Below are positions 24,501 through 36,500 of a stretch of DNA of 64,000 nucleotides, piece after piece. The DNA comes from Psettodes erumei. Lineage: Eukaryota > Chordata > Actinopteri > Pleuronectiformes > Psettodidae. The notes beneath the pieces are model-generated. The model saw nothing but the letters and a program-made list of their open reading frames with translations. It was not told where the DNA came from and did no database searches. Positions within the stretch are counted from its first letter, which is position 1. Every line of letters starts with the position of its first letter. The position numbers were made by a program, and so were the translations under genes. The stretch covers positions 1 to 64,000 of the forward strand of contig JAFBJZ010000668.1 in the NCBI GenBank assembly GCA_016785225.1, written 5' to 3'.

Positions 24501-27500
24501 CATGCACACCAGCTATGAGGGCTTCATTTACATTGACAAGAACCAGGCCATGACGCAAAAAAAAAGCAACAGCAACAAAATGTTCAGTTCTTCTCATCTT
24601 ATTGGGTGTGCAACGTTTGCATGGTGAGCCCGGGCCAGGGGATTATCTTCTACGTCAATGAGGTCTTCCAGTTTAAAGCAATGGAGTGGTGTCACTGAAC
24701 TGACTGAGCATGCTCTGTGGAGACCCTCTGAAGAAGAGGGCCGACAGAGGGAGCCACCAGGTCACATGACCGGCGAGGTGAATGTGCATGCGGGGAAAGA
24801 AAGAGGAAAAGAGGAACAATCTGCTCGACACGTTCTCGCTCTCTCTACCTCTCTCTCGCCTCCCCCCTTCCCTCCTTCTATCTCTCTCTCTCTCTCTGTC
24901 TCTAACACACACACACACACGCTCTCTCTCTCTGTCTCGCTCAGTCTCTTCCTCTCTGTGACGCCTTCTTCTTCTCAATGGAGGCCATGAGAAGAAAGCA
25001 GGTATGATGCTTCCTGGAGGCACAAAGGGGAAAGACATGTCAGCTTTATACTCTTCACCCTTGGTTGGCTTTGAATGGTCTGAGGAGTTGCATAGTCTTG
25101 CTTCCCAGCTCCTTTTAGCCATTTTCTGTGAAAAAGAAAAGTTGCAATCAGTTGGTTTGAGCTGTCGCTGTCTTCTCATTGAGATGGTTTCCGATTCCGG
25201 TCGTGAGATGCGCTTTTCAAGACCGCCGCCTCACCCGCAACTGATCACTCTTGATTCTGGAGATGGTGGACTTGAGCTCGAGGAGCAATGTTTTTTTTAA
25301 TGTCCTCTTTTGCTAGCTGCGCTGCTGTATCTGAGAGGGATTTGAGCGTGGTGTCATGGATTAGCTCAACTGCTGTATTTAGAGCAGTCGCAGCACCGGA
25401 AATACGACGTCGCCCTCGACGTTCGGAGATGGAGGAGTCTGACCCGCTGAAGATCTGGAAAACACCCCAGCAGTAGATTTGCAGATCCACTCTCCTTTTG
25501 TCTCACCTTGCCTCTCATCCCTCCTCCTCCGCGCTCTCTGGTTAGCATGTCATGGCGTTCCTGGGGTCTGGACGCATGTGCAGCTCGGGCCGAGCGGTCA
25601 GGAATACGCTGGGACACGAGGCTGCGGCGACTGCTCGCCAATTTGAAGCATGCCGGGGGGCTGCAACGTGAGCTTCCGTGTTTACCAGGTCTTCAGAGCA
25701 CCTTGCATGCCTTCATCTGTTAGTGTGCACAGTCATTCGCCAGGCAGGTAAATCACTGGCTTACTCCTGGTGAGGATTTCAGATTCCGTGGAAAGCAGTC
25801 TCAGATATTATATTTTAACCTGTGGGTTGTTTTCCTTTATTTGGATGGTGGAAATTAGAGAAGTGACAGGAAATGAGGGGGGGAGGGGCAGAGAAGGGAT
25901 GGCATTCAGGTCTTGAACTGCGGTTGCTGAGATTGCACGATCAGCGTGTCAGATTGTCAGGTCGCCGGGAAGGCGACGCAAAGCCCAAGAATGTTCTACC
26001 ACATTCCTTCAGCGCGGCGGTTCCCAAAGCGGCCACGGAAGGGGTTGCACGTTAACTCCCAACTGTTGCTCCTTTATTTCTCGCGAGATAGTGGATTGAT
26101 TCGCCTCTTTGGGCCTCTCGAAAAGACACGAAGGAGACAATCTGAGAAGGGTCGGTCAAACAGCTCGCAGGCCACAGGGTGACAAAGTAGATGCCGCCTG
26201 GTTTTGCGGGGATCATTTGCGAGAACCGCTCTTTTAAGAAGGTTTTGGGGTGGCGACTCGTCCCCTGTTTTCTCAGGCTGCACCAAACACATTTGCGTGC
26301 TTTACTGGCGCCGGCGCCCTGGCGTTTGTCGCTGGCAATGCAGCGGCCGATTGTGTAATGCATTCAGTGCTTTGTGTTTAGGTTGCTCAGACTGGTTTTC
26401 AGGCCTCTATGAATTAAATCTAAAGATAGGGCATATCAGTACCAGCGCTCAGGCCCTGACACATACCAGGTCTGCATTAGAATATTTTTAGTCAAAGAAA
26501 TATCAGATATAATGTGCTGTGCATTGTTTTTGGAAGAATTACCGAGCGTAGTTGCGGTTTCAAAACGTCCAGCCTGGAATGTGAACTTTGAACCAATGGA
26601 GCTTCATTTTTGCAGCAATGGCTGAAGCTAGTGTCTATTCTAACATCTCTCAAATGTTGTTGTTTTTTTTAATGTGCTGCTTAAGGTGCCTGATCAGTGG
26701 CCATAGCCGTGGCTTCACATTTGGAGCTTCTTTCAGCAGCACCCATATCCCCGTCCACGAGCCTCCAAGCCCCCACCGTTCTCCATCTAGTGGAAAACTG
26801 CTGCAATGGCGGCGGCGTGTCAGTAAACAATCTGGTTGCGAAATGGCGGAGATCTGCAGACAGCCTTCTCTGCCTCCCTTCCCCCCCCTCCTTTCTGTCT
26901 CCAGCGTGCATGTTCCGCTTTCCGCCACTAGGGGGAGGGATGGTGTAAAGCCTGGCGTGGGTTCTCATTTTTGTTGCTGGCTTTCCTCAATCCATGAAAA
27001 GAAGAAGCTGAAGGATCCTTCTCCACCGCACCCCTGCCCCCTACCCCCCACCTGCTCAGTAGATTCCTTGAGGCCATACGCCACAGAGGACCGTCCCGGC
27101 CCAGGCGGCCTCTTGCGAGACTACTCTGACTGGTTGCACTCACGGGGCGGCTCTTGGCCTGACCTTGCTGCTGCTTGACAAGGTGCGCGTTGGGCCCGGG
27201 GGCTCGGGGGCCACGTGCTTGATGGATGCTTTGGGTGGTGTGTCCCGGCGGCTCATCTAGTTGCCGTCTCAGTGGTGTGCAGGTCTAAGGACACGTGCTC
27301 TCTGTCAAATCGGAGGATCTGACCGCCAGAGCTCTTGGAGAGCAGAGTCTAACCGGCTGCTTCAGCTTGTTAAAGTGAAGCTTTGAGCGCCCCCTGTCCT
27401 GTGCAGGTCTTTTCATTGGGCTAGCCTGTCTTCTTTTGGGCAGTCACACTCATTGACCGGCTTTTCCCACCACTCGGTAAGTGCGATCCCCGGCCCCAGT

Positions 27501-30500
27501 CAGCAGATGTGTGTGTGTGATTTCATTTATTCTGCTGGGTATGTGCCTCACACAAGGCCAAGAAGGGCCCAGGTCTGTCTCCTCAGTGCCGGTCGTGCTG
27601 CTCTACATCGGGCAAACTGTCCCAGGTCCACTTTCCTCTGACATTTGATTTGCAAAAAATTGCCCATGTGTCAAGGGTTTGGAACAAAGGGGGTGGTGTT
27701 TACAACCAACCAGAAAGAATGCATAAGTGGATTGGTGGTGTTTTGCTCCTGGGCCTGAGGTGGACGGTCTGCTCTGGAGGAAGAGACGGTTTTACATTTC
27801 CTGGAGCCGCCTCTTCAAATGCTTCCTTCTGCGTAAAGACAGTCTGTGGGTGGTTGAGAGTTCTTTTGAAGCTGTGGCAAGCATCTACTGCTCCTTCTTA
27901 ACGGCTGCAACATAGACAGAGAGAGAGAGAAGACAGATAATGGCAGTGCATCGGGGTCGCCCTCATTCTCTTGGCCCCCCCCCTGTAATCTTTGATTGTG
28001 ACAAAGACAGTTCAGTGAAAAGCTCAAAGAGGCTTGTTTTGTTACTTTTGCCTTATATGGATGAAAGTAAGATCAGAGTTGGTGTGTCAGTTGCCAGAAA
28101 ACTAATCAACATTCTTTTTCAAGCAAAAATGCCAAACGTTCTCTGGATTCAGCTTCTCGAGGATTTACTCCCTTTGTCTGTTATATTTAACTTAAAACCC
28201 TCAAATATTCAGTTTACAATAAAATAAAACCAAGCAGAGCAGGAAATTATCACATTTGAGAAGCAAAAATCAGAGAATGTTTAGCATTTCTGCTTGATGA
28301 ATGACTTCCAGCATTAACTGAGTATGAAACCTGTCAGTTAAATGACCAATCAATTTGAGTAATTGTGAACAGTGAATGGAATATCTTTGGGTTTTGGAAA
28401 AAAAACAAAACAACAAGCTCTTTTAAAGAGGCTACCCTGAGCTCACAGGACATATGATGAGCCTTTTTAACACACAGATGAAGTGTTGTCCACCGATTAA
28501 TTAATAACGAAAACAGAATAAATATTAACAACAGCTCTACTTTTTGATTGCCCACATTTATCTTTTTTTCATCAGCCGGCTGGTCTAGCCAAGGGCAGCG
28601 TGGATAAGGGCGCGCCTGTGAAGAAAGAAGGACTCGATCTGGCGAGCAATGGGGAGGAGAAGTCAGGTATTCGTAAACCTGAAATGACTTTTTTCGTTCA
28701 TGGACATTATGACGTTGTAATTTGCATTATGTCTTTCGGTTTTGGTCCCCAGACGGAGACAGGGAGGTAGCAGCCAGACTGGCCTCTTCTCCCGCCGTGG
28801 AGGCGATGCTCAATGGCACTGAATGCGACAACACGAGGCGCAAGAGCCCGGCGCGCGGCTCCGCAACCGGGCGGCAACAAGACTTTAGCGCTGGTGAACG
28901 AAAATGGCGTGCCGGACGCGGAGCCACCGCACGGCTCCGTCACCGGAAGCAACGGGTTCATTCTCGCCAAGCAGCAGCAGCAGGAAGGCAGCTCCGCCTC
29001 GACGCCGGGCTCGGGAGTTTCCCCCCACAGGACTAGCTGGTTGCCCTCGGGCACGTCAGCGGGGGGGCACGCTGGCAAACCCCTCCCTGCCTCGGCGTCG
29101 GGGTGCGCACAGACTTCGGGCGCATTAAGGACTGACCCCAGTACGGGGACTACGTTGAGTATATCGGACACTAAAAACGGCACGTCCCCGTCTCCCGCAC
29201 CATCTCCAGCGCCCATCACGATACACAGAGCACGCAAGACCATGTCCAGGCCTGCTGTCAGCCCGGCACAGAAGGTAACCAATCAGAACCTGGTGCATTA
29301 TCAGCAGCTTATCGGTGGTTTCTGCCCCTTTTTTCCTCATTAGCGATATCACAAGGTAAATAAGATTATTGTTCCAACATCTGTATGCATTAGATGACAT
29401 AGCATGAGGACACGCAGACATCACACCCACACGTGAAGGTCGGTACGCCTCAACAGCCTCCACTCCTCTGAGAAGCCTCGTACAGGCGTTTCATCCCATT
29501 CAGCCATAACGGCATCAGCGAGGTCCGGTGCAAACGTCGGGTGATAAGACCTGACTTGCAGTCCGCCGCTCAGCTCGTCCCAGAGGTGTGGGATGAGGTC
29601 GCGGCCGCTATTCTGTGCGGGCCGTTAGGGATCTTCCACACCAAAGTGGGAAATCTATTCCCTCGCGGTGCTGGCTCTGCGCGCGGAGGCGCTGTCGTGT
29701 TGAAACAGGAAGACCCCTTCAGCAAAGTGTTGGCATTTAGTTAGAAGCACACTGATGTCTGAAATATCACTGTGTACTGTAGCATTAAGACTTGCTTTGA
29801 CTGGAGCTCAGGAGCCCAAACAATGAGAAAAGGCTCCAGACCCAGTGTGAATTACATCCACATACCTACTGTATGTAAACTCACACGTGAAACAGTCGTA
29901 GTTCACTGTACTGACCCGTGTTTCATTACATCAGACAAACCTTGATTGTTTCAAACAAATTTAAATAACTCAAAGTGGTGATTTTCATGGCTATTTCTGT
30001 GGAATTAATCAATAATATTCCTACTTTCTATTAAAGGAAACATTTCTGAACTCTGCTCCCTGCCAGAGGACTTTGATTACTGTAAATCAACAAGGTCATT
30101 CAGTTAAACATCTGTTCTTTAAGAACAATCTGCATGGAAAAAAAGGGGAATGATCAGCCAACAAATCTAACCAGGATGTCTCCTCACACTGACACAGTCG
30201 CCCTGTCACCTCCAGCTTCTTAACAGGGAATTAAGAGAAGCAAAAAGTGCCAAAATGGAGAAGACGGAGCCTCACGTGGCGCCTGATGCGGAGAATTCCT
30301 CGCAGCAGTCCTCTCAGAACCATCTACCTCAGAGTCCACCACACACGCCAGCTTCAGCACAAACAGCGTCCTCCGCTTCACCAGCACCACCTCCGCCAAC
30401 TTCGGCTCCTCCAGCTCCCTCGGCTCCCCCGGCCCCTGCGGCTGCGGCCCCAGCCAGGCTCCAACTAGGTCAGAGAGATCCCACTCACGCGTGACAAGAA

Positions 30501-33500
30501 AACAAATTTGTTTCTAGGATCTCGGAGAAAAGTAATCAGTCGTGACGGAGCGTGCCGTCTCCACTCCAACGCTCTCACGGTGTCAAATGTGTTGTTTTCA
30601 TCCCGTGCTGCAGGCCCTTACTCAGGAGGGTTGTCATCCCGGAAGAAGAAGAGGAGGATGGGAATGTACAGCCTCGTTCCCAAGAAGAAAACCAAAGTGC
30701 TCAAGCAGAGATCTGTGCTTGAAATGTTTAAGGAAATACAGTCCACTAATAGCCCACAGGTCTCTGCTCCTCACATTTATTAAAACAAAAACATTTAAGT
30801 TTATGTTTAAGTGCACATGTTTAGACAAACGTTCAAATTATTCACATTTTTCATCTGTCTACCAACTTCTACATTCAGTCCTGGGTCTCCTTAAGGGGAA
30901 CTCCACCGATCACATGCCACATCAAAGTCTGTTTACAGGTTTTAAAAAGTAAAGTTGTCTAAAGTCTTTTATGGCTCCAGACGGAGCTGCGTGAGGCGGG
31001 ATAAATGTCTTCATACGATGCCACTTGAGGGAGTTCAATCATCTCACTTCCTTTCTTCTCCTACAGAATAAAGAGTTAGCAAACATCAACGGGGAGAAGG
31101 TGGAAAATGTGTCTGAGGAGGACGAGTCGGAGGAGGTGGAGTCCGAGGAAGAGGACGGACAGCCGCCAGCAGAAGATGCTGCTGGCACTGTTCAGGAAGC
31201 GACATGTGAACCCCTCTCTCAGGTTGAAACCTAAAGCATTTTCCGCCTGCTTCCATATCGTCCTGACTTTACATGAGGGCTTTTCTGTTCTTCATCGTTG
31301 AATTGATGTTTCATTTGTTTTACTTGTGTGCAGAAAGTAGTCTTTGTCAAAATGGATTAAGTAACTAATTTGACAGGTGAGTTTCTCAGGTTTTGTCCTG
31401 AATGTTTGTGACTTGTTTTCACGGTGGAGGTGGGAGATGAGCAGGAGTCTGAGGAGTCTGGAGAAGAAGAGGGAGAAGAGGAGGGCACAGAGTCCGACAT
31501 GGTAAGACCCGCTCCCCATCATCACTCCAGCTGACTACATCCAAGACTTAGATGTTTATCTCAGCCCTCCTGATTTGCCAGAAGAAGGCGAGAAGTGAGC
31601 GCGGCCGAGCGTTGTTCTATTATCATCAAATTACTTTCTGCGTGCTGCTGAAATCCTCTCTGTGAATGAACTCCGTCCGTCTGCCTCAGAGCACGGAGTC
31701 CGGTCTGAAGAAGAAGCTGAAAAAGAAAACAAAAGGAGACAGCGCGTGGCTCCGGCCGGCCAGGAAAAGAAAGAGGAGGCTAAAGGCCAAAGGTGAGCCC
31801 CGCCCCGTCACACGCTCACCTGCGGTCCACGTGTCAGCTGTCAGGAGGAGCTCGCCTCTGGCCCTGTTCTCACCCGGCAGCAACACGCATCCTGTGTGAT
31901 CTGATCGCGAGTGGTCGGTACGGCAGTTCGCGCCCGGTATTAGACTGCATCTCCACTTGTGATCGGATCTCACTTCCCCTCTCTATATGGAAATGAACAC
32001 ATACGTCAGGTCTGTTTGCAAAGACCACATGTGATGTTGTTTTCAACTGGCAGGAGGCAGGTATGCGCTTCCTGTGCCTGTAGTCAATAAGAAATAAAAA
32101 GATGAAGAAGTCACACCATTACAGACGCCATGGCGTGTTCCAGGCGAACCAGATCCCCAAGATGTTTAACGCACTGTACAGTACTATGGGCTTTTCAAAA
32201 TATTCATTGTGGACAAAACCAGTTCATGCAACCAACTGAATGAGCACATACTTCCTCTTTTGCAAAGGATGTCCGTTGAGTAGGTTGTCCTTCGTTTCCC
32301 CAAACATCTCATTTATGAATCCATTCAGAGACCGTCATGAAGACTCAAACACTGAAATCCAGTTCCCACTAACTGTAGAGTTACTTACTCTGCTGGCCAG
32401 GTTTTTCTTTTCACATGTCAGAGTCTTACAGATATTCAGATGAGATTGAATTCGTTGTTTGAGGCTACGTTTTCAGTCTTCTACTGTGTGCGCCCTTCTT
32501 CGGTGCTTACCATGGAACTGAAGCGCTGTCTCCCTGTCGTCGCTCGCAGAGCTGGAGCTGGTGGCTCAGCCTCAGGCTTCACCTCAGGCCCCGGCAGGTG
32601 ACGGGAAGGAGTACACCGAGATTCTCCCACCCGAGTCCGTGAACCTCAACAAGCCCCAAGAGCTGGCACTTCCCTCCCAGAACAAAGGTGAGCGCTGATG
32701 AAGGGAGGAAACTCACTCAGTTTATTCTTAATAATCCACCCGCCTGTTTTACCCACTGTAGGTGCAAATTAGTGTCTTAACACTTGCTCGCTGTTGATAC
32801 TAATGATAATTGTAATGACATTGTAGCGTGTAAATCTGGGTTTCGGTTTAGGTCGGCCGCCTCATCCGAAATAAAGACAGCCCCCAGAAATGCAACTAAA
32901 ATGTCTTATAAACATATAGAATTGACCTTTTCCTTTTATTTCAGTTCTCAGTCTGAGATTTCTGTTTGGGTTGGGGGGGTCTTACCAGCCAGTAGTGAGT
33001 GACGTCAATAAGCACAACATCATTTAAATCAGTGGAAGTCATCAAAGAAGATCTCTCATGTAAAAAAAAAAAAATCATCAGGGTAAGACAAAGGGGTTTG
33101 CCAGTTTTTGAACACCCACTGAGCTCCACAGGACCTTCTATGAATGGCGAGGACACTGATCGGTCAGTAAGCGGAGCTTTTCTTTTAAGTTACCATGGCG
33201 ATTTGCCTCCGGTAAGAAGTGAGCCACTGTCTACACCCTGGAAACCCAGGGTTAAACCTGAAGTTACCTTGCTAACCACAAACCCTGCTTCATAGTTCAG
33301 GCATCTGGTTAATTGGTGGGCTGCAGTACCACGCCAAGTGTCTGCCACAGGTTCTTTTTGTCACAAGACAAGAAGTTTGGTAATTCCACATGTACTATAT
33401 ACAGTATATGCACAAAACAGCCAGTCTGTCCACCTGTCACTGTTTGTGAGGCTTCAATCAGTTGAAAAGTAACATTACTGCACCTCTGGATGAGATCATT

Positions 33501-36500
33501 CCCACGGTTTCCAGCTAACCTATGAATTAGGGCATTTAGTCGATTGATTGAGCTGAAATGAAATCAAGCCAGTATGATGACTAACCAGTCAGACTTTGTT
33601 TCTTTCCAGGTGTGTCAGGGTCAGCGGTGGAGGAGGCGCAGGAGCTCCCTCTCTGCAGCTGCCGCATGGAGACGCCCAAGAGTCGAGAGATTCTCATCCT
33701 AGCGGACAGGAAGTGCATGGCCACCGAGAGCGTCGACGGGCAGCTGACCCGCTGCCAGGGCGCTGTGATGAAGCACGAAATGATGCGTCCCTCCAACTCC
33801 GTTCAGCTGCTGGTTCTGTGCGAGGACCACCGCAACGGCATGGTGAAGCACCAGTGCTGCCCCGGCTGCGGCTTCTTCTGCAGGGCTGTGAGTAGCGTCG
33901 CTGGAGTGTTTTCCTGCCTCCGGCTGAAGTTTGAACATAGGCCAGTTACTCACAGTATGGTCATGATTGTGGGGAATGAGGTTGCAGTAAACTCTGCGGT
34001 CTACATGAAATGCTATGGGGCAAAAACAGTTTGAATCAGACCTGGAAACTTCTTTTCCTTACATATTTCCTGTTTGCACCATGAACCGTACAAAATGGCC
34101 AAATGAAAACAAAAGACAAGACGGTAGGTGACGATGGCTGCTGTGACAAAGAGAGGGGGACGTCCCAAACTTAATACACTGTTCAGAAAGTCACGGTCCT
34201 CAACAGATGGTAGCTTTCCAACAACCAGGATTTGTTGGTTGATGCCATTGTTAAGGACAAAACATGGGTCCATTGTTAGCAGCTCACCCGACGCTGTGGA
34301 TGTTCAGGTTTAACTCAACTCGGTTCTTGCTTTCTTTTTTGGGGGATAAAATAAAATCATTAGAGGTCCAGTTTTTCTCTTTTATATTGTAATAAAATTC
34401 ATACCTTTGGGTTTTTTAATATGACATTAGTCTCTAGCGAATCTTTAGTTGCATTTTCCCTGTTTTTCTCACGTTGAATAGAGGATCGATTAATAAGAAT
34501 ATCAATAAATAATAGAATTATTCATTAGCTGTAGCCCCGAGAGAACTCAGAATATTACTGCACATGTAAAGGTGTTTTCTGATTCCTGGTCTCGCCTCTT
34601 CTGTTTCGAGAGCAGCCTGACTCTTTTTTTTGTGTGCAGGGGACCTTCATGGAGTGCCAGCCAGACGTCAGCATCTCTCACCGTTTCCATCGCGCTTGCG
34701 CTTCGGTGCTGAAGGGTCAGAGCTTCTGTCCCCACTGCGGAGAGGAGGCCAGCAAGGCCAAGGAGGTCACCATCGCCAAGGCCGACACCACCTCCACGGT
34801 GCCCGCCGTGCCCGAGCACAGCCCCGCCACGCCCGGTGCCCCCGAGGGCAGAGCGGACACCACCACTGGCAGGTAAACGACCAACTGTGGAGTCAGGATA
34901 GGTGGGAAGTTACCTGAAGCGAATGGTATGATGTTGACAACAGAAAGTAACTGCAGGAGCCTCCAGATGAATATGCACACGCAATCCTATCCAATACTTT
35001 TCTTGGAGTTTCCTCCACAGAACATAGATTTTTTTTTACCTTTTTAAGAAGCTCGTTCTCTTTTAAAAGCACAAAATAATAAGCCTTAGCAATTAAAAAA
35101 ATAAATGTATGGCAAAAGTTATCTTCCTAATCATTTTCCAGCTCTTCTCGTCTGGCGGTCGGGGCTGAGGCCACCGGCAGGGCCGACAGCTCGCTTTCGG
35201 CTCGTTCCACGCACGTTCTCGACCCCTCCGCTGTTCCCGGGTCTTCCCGGACCACGACGCTGCAGGCCAGCGTGGGAGCAGCAGCGTCGCCAACGGTTCC
35301 TCAAGGACCTCCCAGAGAAACTTTAGAGAGCATCCTGGTAGCTCTCGACACAGAGAAGTAAGTCCTGTCATAAGAGGGCAAGCTTCATTTACCTGAACAG
35401 CCAAAACCATCCGGACCGTTGAGATCTTTTTTTTTTTTTTCCTTGTGATTGTTTTCATCAGACCCAAGAAGCTGCGTTTTCACCCCAAGCAACTTTACCT
35501 CTCAGCCAAGCAGGGAGAACTCAAGAGGGTGATGCTCATGTTGGGTATGTTAACCCCGCCTGGGCCATTTATAAACTCCACAGCATCTTCTTTCTGTTTA
35601 TATTCCAATGTTGCTGGTTTTTTTTAATGGAACGTTTTTTTCTTTTACCTTCCAGTGGACGGCATTGACCCCAACTTTAAGATGGAATCTCAGAACAAAC
35701 GCACGCCGCTCCATGCCGCAGCTGAGGGAGGACAAAAAGACATCTGCCACATGCTTGTACAAGTAAGACGTCTTTCTGCTCTTCCATCGAGCTACTCTTT
35801 TAATAAGCAGAAAAAAATCTGGTTGATAAAGAAAAATGTCAAAATATTACTCGTAGAACAATAGGTTCTTTCAGTGAGCCCTTCCCATTGACTGTCTGAT
35901 GTGTCCTGCTTCAGGCCGGTGCAAACTTGGACATGTGCGATGAAGATCAGCGGACGCCGCTGATGGAGGCCTGCGAGAGCAACCACATGGAGACGGTGCT
36001 GTACCTGCTGAGAGCTGGAGCCAGCGCCACACACAAGGTAAACCTGCGCCGAGGTTTCCATCAGCCGGCCACAGTGAGGAGTGAAATCAGAAAGTAGCTT
36101 GACCTTTCAGTCGTCTCGATGTTTGACTTTCGACCTCAGCGGCAGTCGGTAACTCAGCTCTCTCCTCCTCTCAGGATGTTGAAGGGTTCACGTGTCTCCA
36201 CCTAGCGGCCAAGTCTGGCCATTACAACATTGTTGAGCACCTTCTGTCCACAGGACTCATCAACATAAACTGTCAGGTCAGTGCACTTTCCATTCTCAGT
36301 GATTTCACGTGAAAAGAAACAGGACCACTCTGTGGACTGACTCGTTTTCTCCTTGTGGGAAACACTTGGTGAAGTTTCACAAAATACGCTTGTTTTATTT
36401 TGAATTCTCAGAAGGTTCAGGGGAACATTTCATTGTTCTTTTAATGCGACTCTGCTGACCGCTGATCGTTATTTTTTTTCCTCAGGACGATGGAGGCTGG

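Noticed and set aside
24673..25179. 168-codon minus-strand frame with Arg/Glu repeats
   Set aside because: Produced by the GA/TC microsatellite block; no family match.
28707..29282. 191-codon minus-strand frame over ehmt1 exon 3
   Set aside because: Antisense shadow of a GC-rich exon; the plus strand has the EHMT1-like sequence.
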